This document shows positions 5,144 to 10,685 of a stretch of 10,685 bases of DNA, piece after piece (the first letter of the stretch is position 1; each line of letters starts with the position of its first letter). The stretch is taken from positions 1-10,685 of the forward strand of contig HF986892.1 in NCBI GenBank assembly GCA_000431075.1, given 5' to 3'. The notes under the pieces were generated by a model. That model saw only the letters and a program-made list of their open reading frames with translations, was not told where the DNA came from and did not search any database. Source of the stretch: Firmicutes bacterium CAG:555. Lineage in GTDB: Bacteria > Bacillota > Clostridia > Oscillospirales > Oscillospiraceae. Made by a program: the position numbers and the translations under genes.

Positions 5144-6592
5144 TTAACCAAACTGGGGATGGCTTGACAGACCTGAGTCGTTAACACCATTCGAATCTGT
5201 GTTTGGTTTGGATTCGTCGAAGGTCACCTTGAGCGTTGTGTAATCGCCCTTGCGGTAGACCGTAATGTCTGCGGTCTCGCCGGCCTTGAACGAACGGATG
5301 GCGGAGTCGAGGTCGTTGAAGTCCTTGACCTCGTTTGCGCCTAATTTGGTGATTATATCGCCGGCCGAAAGGCCGCATTTTTCTGCGCAGCTGTCCTTTT
5401 CAACGCTGAACACATATGCGCCCTCGGGCATTTTGTAGTAGTTGGCATAAACCGAATTGTATCTGCTGTCGATGTTCGCACCGAGATATGCCTTGCCGGT
5501 AACATAGCCGTTGGTGATTAGGTCGTTTGCGATATCGATAGCGTCGTTGATGGGGATAGCGAAGCTCAGACCTTCAACGCCGGTAGAGCTGTACTTTGCG
5601 GTGACGATGCCGATGACCTTGCCCTCGGCATTATACAGAGGGCCGCCGGAGTTGCCGGAGTTGACGGCAGCGTCGAACTGGAACATATTGATTGCGCTGG
5701 CGTTCTCGTTTGTGGTGATCTTACGGTCAAGCGCACTGACATGGCCGGTGGTCATGGTGAATGCGAGCTCACCGAGGGGATTGCCGATGGCGTAGACCTC
5801 TTCGCCGACCTGAATGCTTTCACTGTCGCCCACTTCAACGGGGGTGAGGCCGGTGGCATCGATCTTCAAAACCGCAACATCGTTTTCTTCCTCAACGCCG
5901 ACGATGGTGGCATCATAGGTCTTGCCGTCGTAGAACATGACCGAGACCTTGTAGTTGCGCTGATATGCAGCCTCGATGACATGGTAGTTTGTAACTATAT
6001 ATCCGTCGGTGGTAACGACAAAGCCTGAGCCGGAAACTGCGCTGGAGCTCGTCTGACCGAACCAGTTGGTGGTCGTGACCTCGGTGGTGATACCGACCGC
6101 CTGCTTGCAGCCGAGCGAGTAGATATCGGTCGAGCTGCCGGTATTTGAACTGATAGACGAGCCGCTGGTGCCGGCGGAGATGGGCTTGCTCGTTGCTTCG
6201 GGGGTTGAGTTGTTATTGTCGAGGACTTTCCACGACACAACGCCGCCGACTGCACCGCCGATGAGCGCACACGCAAGGCAGGCACACGCAAGCTTAACAA
6301 AGCTCTTTTTCGATTTCGGAGCGGCCTTCTTGTCCTTCGGTTTTTCATCCTTGGGCTTCTTCTCCGAGGGAACATAGTACTTTGGAACCTCCGTGTCCTC
6401 TCCGCAGGGAACGAACTCGGCATCCTCATACAGATTCTGCTCGGGTCTTACGAAGTGGTACTCGCCGTCATCGGAGACGGACTGTGCCGAAGCGTTGCTC
6501 TCGGTTTCCTGAGCACTCTCGGTCTCAGAGCTGGGATTTTCAGCCTCCGAGATGTTTTTGCCGCTGTTAATTTCATCTTTACGGTCTTCCAT
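5144..6592 (-). CDS. HtrA/DegP-like trypsin-type serine protease with PDZ domain
   Basis: The 482-residue protein degrades or refolds damaged proteins at the cell surface. Residues 1-97 are an acidic then lysine-rich cytoplasmic region; 98-121 are one transmembrane segment; 124-157 are a Ser/Thr-rich linker. The trypsin-like domain (about 160-360) has a complete triad: H204 in TNYHVI, D238 in ENDVAVLKI, and S315 in GNSGGPL. A single PDZ domain covers about 366-458, with CGLSAGDIITKLG as its typical core. The order matches Bacillus HtrA/YyxA/HtrB-type proteases. The start at 6592 has AAGG/AGAGG-like ribosome binding sequence just upstream. It is a single gene with its own promoter candidate and is convergent with the zinc-ribbon gene. 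Cys102, 104 and 108 lie in the membrane segment, with no lipobox. Firm call; which HtrA paralogue it is cannot be said. Confidence 0.95.
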   Translation of the reverse strand: MEDRKDEINSGKNISEAENPSSETESAQETESNASAQSVSDDGEYHFVRPEQNLYEDAEFVPCGEDTEVPKYYVPSEKKPKDEKPKDKKAAPKSKKSFVKLACACLACALIGGAVGGVVSWKVLDNNNSTPEATSKPISAGTSGSSISSNTGSSTDIYSLGCKQAVGITTEVTTTNWFGQTSSSAVSGSGFVVTTDGYIVTNYHVIEAAYQRNYKVSVMFYDGKTYDATIVGVEEENDVAVLKIDATGLTPVEVGDSESIQVGEEVYAIGNPLGELAFTMTTGHVSALDRKITTNENASAINMFQFDAAVNSGNSGGPLYNAEGKVIGIVTAKYSSTGVEGLSFAIPINDAIDIANDLITNGYVTGKAYLGANIDSRYNSVYANYYKMPEGAYVFSVEKDSCAEKCGLSAGDIITKLGANEVKDFNDLDSAIRSFKAGETADITVYRKGDYTTLKVTFDESKPNTDSNGVNDSGLSSHPQFG

Positions 6593-6620
6593 GATTGCCT
6601 TCGCCTCTCATATTTGAGTG

Positions 6621-6648
6621 TCTATATAATAACCTGATAATATGACAA
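6621..6648 (-). promoter_or_regulatory. Candidate promoter of the HtrA-like gene
   Basis: Read on the minus strand, TTGTCA (6643-6648) and TATAGA (6621-6626) are 16 bases apart. Transcription would start near 6614, leaving a leader of about 22 bases. The region is very AT-rich, so other -10 choices exist. I see no clear CssR-type repeat that I could name. Confidence 0.5.
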
Positions 6649-6676
6649 AGGCATGAACAAAAAAGGAATTAATTAT

Positions 6677-6715
6677 AAATAGTAATAGCCGCCATATGGG
6701 CGACTATTACTATTT
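6677..6715. terminator. Long hairpin terminator behind the ABC permease gene
   Basis: Bases 6677-6693 pair with 6699-6715 (17 positions, one C-A mismatch) around the loop ATATG. The minus-strand permease gene stops only 7 bases away, at 6723, so the hairpin most likely ends that operon. On the minus strand the 3' side is only moderately U-rich (TATTTATAATT), while on the plus strand it ends in T7 (6713-6719), so it would work even better against plus-strand transcription. Confidence 0.7.
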
Positions 6716-6722
6716 TTTTAAC

Positions 6723-8501
6723 TCATCCGTCTATATTGTGAAGATCTATGTTGAGATTTGCCTTGACCCATGCTATACACTCGGTGCAGTCGGCGTCTAT
6801 CTCGATGACCAAACTGTCATAGGTATCTTCCTCGTTGACCGCATCGTGAATAGAGACAAGCTCAATGTAGACATACGAATCGGGGGTATCGGTGTCTGCC
6901 GTGCTGCTCGTTTCGGGGATGTGCGGCTTTTTCGCACCGTTTTCAATATCCTTCATCAGTGCATTATCGTAGAAATCGACAGCCTGCTCGGGGGTGAGCG
7001 ATATCGAGTTCAGCTCGCCGGAGCCGGAGGGGTACTCAAACGATGCGTCGTACACATTCTGTACCGTGACAGGTATCTCGGGTGTGAAGCAGGACTTTAC
7101 GATGTTCACCGAGCCCAGCGCAGCGTAATACGCCTTGTAGTTATCATCAATAAGCAGGGTATACCCGCGGCAAATGACACGACCGTCCCTGAGCTTGTAT
7201 CTAAGGCTCACGTAGCCGACGCTTTCGTAGTCGGTGTCGTCAAGACCCTCGTACTTGTCCCGGTCGTCGATTATGGCCTTGTTGACTTTGAGTATGGCCT
7301 CGATATCCGAGCGCTCGGTCACATCATAGCCGCCGGCCTCTCTGTTGCAGACTATCATTTCGATATCGTCGATATCCGGCAGCTGCGAGGATAGGTCAAA
7401 CAGGTCTGTCACGCAGACAAAGGCGAAAACGATGCACAGAATGATGGTGATGACAAAGCCCTTCCAATTGCCCTTAAAGACATGGAAGCTCTTTTTAAGC
7501 AGCATCTCGGAGGCAAAGTAGCCGATGAATGCACCGATGATAAGTCCGGCGGACAAAACGAGCATGGACATTGAAAGACTCGTAAACAGTGTGCTTATGA
7601 TGACGAAGAACAAAAGACCTAAGCAGAGAGCTGCGCACGCCGTGACGCAGAACTTAAACACGGGACGCAGGGACTTGACTGCGATAACATCACCGGCAGA
7701 CTCCATGCGGCGCTTGCGGTACAGCAAAAGGGCTGTGACCGAGAACACGACGGCTGCAATGATGTAGCCGAGCAATGCAGACCAGTTTGTGAGCGTGACC
7801 GCCGTTTTCGTGGCGCTCAGACCGATGCGTGTAAACAGGTATATAAGCGGGGACATGAACTCTAAAACGCAGTCGGGAAGGTCAGAGTAGCCAAATATGA
7901 ACATACCGTAGAGCATCCTGACGACATATTCCATGCCGAGAAACACAAAATTAAATATAAGGTAGAGGGCGGGCAACGCAACGATGTTTGCCGTCAGCAT
8001 GGCGATAAATGCGGCGATGGAGAAGAAGATGAGAAACTCCATGGAGTTAACGGCGAACAAAATGGCATTCATCTTGAAAATGCAGGCGCCTTCGATGCCG
8101 CTGCTGAGTGTGAACAGCCAGTTGAGTACGGCGATAAACAGGTTAGCGGCAAGCACCGGCAGCACACCGGCAAGATACGCCGAGCAGAACACCGCCTCAC
8201 GGCGAACGGGAGTCGAGGCAATCATGCCGCAGCTGCGGGAGTTATATAGGAAGCCGAAAACCGCCATTGCCGCAAGGATTCCCATTAAGAAACCGGAGAC
8301 GACGCTTGCTTCCACACTCGTTTTCATTGCGGCAGTGACCACTGTGACAGCCGATTCCTTGACGCCCTGAAGCCTTGCCACAAGTAAGGGGAGCGGCAGG
8401 CACATGAACCATACGGCAAAATAGGCTGTCCACAGCGGCCAGAAGCGCTTGAGCATACTTTTGAAAATACCGGCGTTAAAGAACGATATCTTTGACTTCA
8501 T
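6723..8501 (-). CDS. ABC transporter permease with large C-terminal soluble domain
   Basis: The 592-residue protein is the membrane part of the transporter encoded with the upstream ATPase. About eight to ten hydrophobic segments lie in residues 21-366 (for example 21-41, 67-86, 108-130, 147-170, 240-260, 284-305, 310-330, 348-366). Residues 367-592 are hydrophilic and acidic and lack membrane segments. The layout resembles ABC-2-like permeases of clostridial YtrA-type operons whose tail is, from memory, called DUF6449. ATG 8501 is well supported by GGAGG (8510-8514 on the other strand) 8 bases upstream; the longer frame lacks such a site. The start lies inside the ATPase gene (26-base overlap), so the two are translationally coupled. 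The final tail holds CTEC (572-575). Substrate unknown; peptide-antibiotic export or envelope stress is possible by analogy with YtrB/BcrA systems. Confidence 0.85.
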   Translation of the reverse strand: MKSKISFFNAGIFKSMLKRFWPLWTAYFAVWFMCLPLPLLVARLQGVKESAVTVVTAAMKTSVEASVVSGFLMGILAAMAVFGFLYNSRSCGMIASTPVRREAVFCSAYLAGVLPVLAANLFIAVLNWLFTLSSGIEGACIFKMNAILFAVNSMEFLIFFSIAAFIAMLTANIVALPALYLIFNFVFLGMEYVVRMLYGMFIFGYSDLPDCVLEFMSPLIYLFTRIGLSATKTAVTLTNWSALLGYIIAAVVFSVTALLLYRKRRMESAGDVIAVKSLRPVFKFCVTACAALCLGLLFFVIISTLFTSLSMSMLVLSAGLIIGAFIGYFASEMLLKKSFHVFKGNWKGFVITIILCIVFAFVCVTDLFDLSSQLPDIDDIEMIVCNREAGGYDVTERSDIEAILKVNKAIIDDRDKYEGLDDTDYESVGYVSLRYKLRDGRVICRGYTLLIDDNYKAYYAALGSVNIVKSCFTPEIPVTVQNVYDASFEYPSGSGELNSISLTPEQAVDFYDNALMKDIENGAKKPHIPETSSTADTDTPDSYVYIELVSIHDAVNEEDTYDSLVIEIDADCTECIAWVKANLNIDLHNIDG

Positions 8502-9369
8502 AGTCAGCACCTCCAAGCTCGTAAATGAATATCTCCTCAAGGGTAAGCGGCACGGCATCGATGAAAAGCGGATGTGCGCTTTGCAGCTTCTCCGTCAGCT
8601 CTTCCTGCGTGCCGTGCATGATGAGCGACTGCAAACGGCCGGTATTGGACTTATGCAGAATGTCGAGCCCCTCGGGCAAGCTCTCGCCGTCGGGCAGGGC
8701 AAGCTGGATCTTAACAATATTCTCCTGAAGCTCGTTTAGGCTGCGCTCTATCATGATCTTGCCCTTGTTCATGATGCCCACACTGTCGCACACATCCTCA
8801 AGCTCACGCAGGTTGTGCGAGGAAACGAGCACCGTTGTGCCGTTTTCGGCAACATCGGCCATGATGATGCTCCATATCTGGCGGCGCATGACGGGGTCAA
8901 GACCGTCGACAGGCTCATCAAGGATGAGTATCTCGGGGCGCAGCGACACGGCGATCCAAAACGCCGCCTGCTTCTGCATGCCCTTGCTGAGCCTGCGCAT
9001 CTGGCGCTTCGGGTCAAGGCCGAACACATCGGCAAGCTTTTTAAAGCGTTCTGCGTCAAAATGCGGGTAGATGCTTCGGTAAAAATCCATCATCTCACGG
9101 ATGGAAGCGTTTGCGTAGTAAAAGATATCGTCGGGGATATAAGCAATGCGGCTTTTGACCTCGGGATTTTCAAACACGGGTGCACCGTCAATTGTTATCT
9201 CGCCTGCGTCCTGACGGTAGATGCCGGTCAGGTGGCGGATGATGGTCGACTTGCCTGCACCGTTGGGCCCCACAAGGCCGTACACAGAGCCTGTCTGCAC
9301 GGTCATGCTCATGTCATCAAGAGCACGGAAGCCGTCAAATTCCTTCATGACATTTCTGACTTTGATCAT
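8476..9369 (-). CDS. ABC transporter ATP-binding protein (YtrB/BcrA-like)
   Basis: The 297-residue ATPase drives the permease encoded next. The motifs are complete apart from the Q loop: Walker A GPNGAGKST (34-42), signature LSKGM (127-131), Walker B LILDEP (148-153), D loop GLDP (156-159) and switch His185 in SSHN. Where most ABC ATPases have the Q-loop glutamine, this one reads AYIPDD (76-81). That is a variant I associate with the YtrB-like branch, so it is probably not a defect. Residues about 215-297 are a C-terminal extension of the kind seen in BcrA/YtrB-type exporters. The ribosome binding site AGGAG (9379-9383 on the other strand) lies inside the end of the GntR gene and 9 bases before ATG 9369. 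The stop overlaps the permease start by 26 bases. The operon order GntR-ATPase-permease is the usual one for YtrA-type systems. Substrate unknown. Confidence 0.93.
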   Translation of the reverse strand: MIKVRNVMKEFDGFRALDDMSMTVQTGSVYGLVGPNGAGKSTIIRHLTGIYRQDAGEITIDGAPVFENPEVKSRIAYIPDDIFYYANASIREMMDFYRSIYPHFDAERFKKLADVFGLDPKRQMRRLSKGMQKQAAFWIAVSLRPEILILDEPVDGLDPVMRRQIWSIIMADVAENGTTVLVSSHNLRELEDVCDSVGIMNKGKIMIERSLNELQENIVKIQLALPDGESLPEGLDILHKSNTGRLQSLIMHGTQEELTEKLQSAHPLFIDAVPLTLEEIFIYELGGADYEVKDIVL

Positions 9370-9373
9370 GGGC

Positions 9374-9727
9374 TTATTCTCCTTTCAGTCGCTCGATAAG
9401 CTGAGGCTTATCAACGCCGATGTAACCGAGCTCGGTAACAAGCTCGTCAAATTTACCGAGAAGCTCTTCTTTTCGGGTCTCGTCCACGCCGTCCTTTGCG
9501 CAGACGAAGCTGCCCTTACCGGGCTGTGAGCAGATATATCCCTCCGCCTCAAGCTCACGGTAGGCACGCTGAATGGTGCTGGGGTTGATGGCGAGGTCGG
9601 AGGCCATCTCACGCACCGAGGGCAGCTTGCTGCCTGTCGGCAGCAGCCCGGTCACGATAAGACGGCGCAGATTGTCCTTTATCTGCTCGTATATCGGGCG
9701 TGGATCTCGGAAGTTCACGCTGATCAT
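9374..9727 (-). CDS. GntR-family transcriptional regulator, YtrA subfamily
   Basis: The 117-residue protein is a short GntR regulator. The winged helix-turn-helix fills residues 10-75 (PIYEQIKDNLRRLI, LPSVREMASDLAINPSTIQR, YRELEAEGYICSQPGKGSFV), and only about 40 residues follow. Such a short helical tail with no effector domain defines the YtrA subfamily, whose members normally repress the ABC operon they begin. I chose ATG 9727 because GGAGG (9736-9740 on the other strand) lies 8 bases upstream; a TTG at 9742 would overlap that site. The ATPase gene starts 4 bases after its stop, so the genes are tightly coupled. The promoter upstream overlaps an inverted repeat, which fits autorepression relieved by a drug or envelope signal. 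The signal is not known. Confidence 0.93.
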   Translation of the reverse strand: MISVNFRDPRPIYEQIKDNLRRLIVTGLLPTGSKLPSVREMASDLAINPSTIQRAYRELEAEGYICSQPGKGSFVCAKDGVDETRKEELLGKFDELVTELGYIGVDKPQLIERLKGE

Positions 9728-9749
9728 GTTCACTACCTCCAAGTGTCGT

Positions 9750-9778
9750 TAACTGTGTGGTTCGTTCTCATACAGTTA
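9750..9778. promoter_or_regulatory. Probable operator of the YtrA-type regulator (TAACTGT-N15-ACAGTTA)
   Basis: A perfect 7-base inverted repeat, TAACTGT (9750-9756) and ACAGTTA (9772-9778), is separated by 15 bases. It covers the predicted transcription start (about 9771) and touches the -10 element (9778-9783) of the GntR operon, where a bound repressor would block transcription. Outside it, AGTGT (9742-9746) and ACACA (9783-9787) form a looser second pair, off by one base. YtrA-type repressors are known to use widely spaced inverted repeats. Assignment by position is inference. Confidence 0.6.
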
Positions 9779-9806
9779 TCATACACAGCAAACGGCGGTT
9801 TGTCAA
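9778..9806 (-). promoter_or_regulatory. Sigma-A promoter of the GntR-ABC operon
   Basis: Read on the minus strand, a perfect -35 TTGACA (9801-9806) and -10 TATGAT (9778-9783) are 17 bases apart. Transcription would start near 9771 and give a leader of about 43 bases. It is a strong promoter, as expected for an operon that is held off by a repressor. Confidence 0.8.
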
Positions 9807-9833
9807 CATATTTGTTTTTCGCCGAAATTCTCG

Positions 9834-9862
9834 TTGCAAAAATAAATATATAATGATAAAAT
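9834..9862 (+). promoter_or_regulatory. Candidate promoter of the methyltransferase gene
   Basis: TTGCAA (9834-9839) and TAAAAT (9857-9862) are 17 bases apart, and TGA directly before the -10 makes it an extended -10. Transcription would start near 9869. The region is AT-rich, with other TATAAT-like runs at 9849 and 9875 that lack a matching -35. Confidence 0.5.
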
Positions 9863-9891
9863 ACAATGTCAAATTATAATAGGATAGGTAT

Positions 9892-10685
9892 ATGGTTATG
9901 TGGCTTTCGGATAAATGGCAGGATTTTGAGCTCCTTGATTGCTCAAAGGGCGAAAAGTTGGAGCGCTGGGGCAGCTATTACCTCGTGCGCCCCGACCCGC
10001 AGGCAATATGGGACACGCCCCGCACCGACGAGCGCTGGAATTGCCGTGACGCACGCTATCGCCGCAGCGATACCGGCGGCGGCTCGTGGGACAAGGGCGG
10101 CCTGCCCGCAAGCTGGAAGATAAATTACGGCGAGCTGACATTCAATGTCAAGCCCATGAACTTCAAGCACACGGGACTTTTCCCCGAGCAGGCGTGCAAT
10201 TGGGACTTTGCAATGGACAAGATCCGCAAGGCTAACAGACCCATAAATGTTCTGAACCTGTTTGCTTATACGGGCGCTGCCAGCGTTGCCTGTGCCAAGG
10301 CCGGTGCAAGCGTTTGCCATGTTGACGCTGCCAAGGGCATGGTGTCTTGGGCGAAGGAAAACGCCGCAGCCTCCGGACTTGCCGATGCGCCTATCCGCTG
10401 GATAGTCGATGACTGCGCAAAATTCGTTGAGCGTGAGATTCGCCGTGGCAGGAGGTATGACGCTATCATCATGGATCCCCCGTCCTACGGCAGAGGCCCG
10501 GGCGGAGAGATATGGAAGCTTGAGCAGAACCTGTGGCCGTTCGTGTCACTGTGCGCAGGCGTTTTGTCCGACGATCCGCTGTTTGTCATCATTAATTCGT
10601 ATACAACGGGGTTATCGGCATCGGTGCTTTCCTATGTCACCGAGAGTATTTTTACAAAGAAATTCGGCGGTCATTCCGACAGCCG
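9892..10685 (+). CDS. Class I SAM-dependent methyltransferase, RlmI-like catalytic part (3' end cut by window)
   Basis: The frame is open from ATG 9892 to the last base (264 codons plus two bases), so the C terminus is missing. It is likely a class I S-adenosylmethionine methyltransferase of the family that includes 23S rRNA m5C methyltransferase RlmI. From ATG 9892, the SAM-binding motif I is VLNLFAYTGAASVACAKAGA at about residues 124-143, followed by HVDAAKGMVSWAKEN at about 147-161. The DDCAKF run precedes the active-site motif IIMDPPSYGRGPGGEIWKLE at about 192-211. The conserved FKHTGLFPEQ at about 93-102 also fits. It lacks the PUA domain with which RlmI begins and instead starts with a short domain (WGSYYLVRPDPQAIW). 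AGGA (9881-9884) is 7 bases before ATG 9892; ATG 9898, two codons on, is equally possible. It is divergent from the GntR operon. RNA as substrate is inferred. Confidence 0.88.
   Translation, partial: MVMWLSDKWQDFELLDCSKGEKLERWGSYYLVRPDPQAIWDTPRTDERWNCRDARYRRSDTGGGSWDKGGLPASWKINYGELTFNVKPMNFKHTGLFPEQACNWDFAMDKIRKANRPINVLNLFAYTGAASVACAKAGASVCHVDAAKGMVSWAKENAAASGLADAPIRWIVDDCAKFVEREIRRGRRYDAIIMDPPSYGRGPGGEIWKLEQNLWPFVSLCAGVLSDDPLFVIINSYTTGLSASVLSYVTESIFTKKFGGHSDS

Noticed and set aside
6696..7394. Open plus-strand frame of 232 codons opposite the permease gene
   Set aside because: It is a shadow of the permease C-terminal domain, begins inside the hairpin and has no ribosome binding site or domain.
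9896..10320. Several short frames on both strands near the window end
   Set aside because: All lie inside the methyltransferase frame, which has clear SAM-binding and DPPSYGRG motifs and simply has no stop because it leaves the window.

Overview
The window looks like core chromosome of a Gram-positive Clostridia-type bacterium, probably an Oscillospiraceae/Ruminococcaceae-like gut Firmicute. The signs are AGGAG/GGAGG ribosome binding sites 7 to 9 bases before several starts, textbook sigma-A promoters (TTGACA/TATAAT type with 17-base spacers), U-tract hairpin terminators, CCA encoded in the tRNA genes, a DUF3793 gene beside a flavodoxin, and a YtrA-type GntR/ABC operon. There are no transposases, phage genes or CRISPR arrays. 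The organism call is an inference from gene content and style.

Layout. At 1-334 lies a tRNA cluster (Asn, a CAT-anticodon tRNA, Trp) ending in an intrinsic terminator, with a strong unexplained hairpin between the first two tRNAs. At 359-1228 is a membrane-anchored metallophosphoesterase, more AT-rich by eye than what follows and starting only 24 bases after the terminator. A LysR-type regulator (minus strand, start 2130) is divergent from a gene for a CofE/F420-0:gamma-glutamyl ligase-family protein (2283-3473). The spacer between them holds a good promoter and a dyad that fits a LysR-type site at about -64. A terminator separates this from a DUF3793-flavodoxin pair (3552-4542), then comes a small zinc-ribbon membrane protein with its own promoter (4621-5052).

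From 5062 to about 9806 everything is on the minus strand. A hairpin terminator between convergent genes is followed by a membrane-anchored HtrA/DegP-like serine protease with a PDZ domain (5144-6592), another long hairpin, and a compact three-gene operon read leftwards: YtrA-like GntR repressor (9374-9727), ABC ATPase (8476-9369) and a large permease with a soluble C-terminal domain (6723-8501). The operon promoter overlaps an inverted repeat that is probably the repressor's operator. Divergently, from 9892 to the window end, runs a class I SAM-dependent methyltransferase resembling the catalytic part of RlmI-type rRNA methyltransferases; it is cut off by the window edge.

How the genes work together. 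The GntR-ABC-permease operon is a self-regulated transport or envelope-stress module of the YtrABC/BcrA type. HtrA is a cell-surface quality-control protease. The LysR/CofE-like pair is the least understood part: the ligase family is known for adding glutamate to coenzyme F420, but no other F420 biosynthesis gene is visible here, so its substrate is open. No plainly novel multi-gene defence or mobile system was found. The best leads are the LysR-controlled ligase, the DUF3793-flavodoxin pair, the extended permease and several well-formed hairpins and operators.
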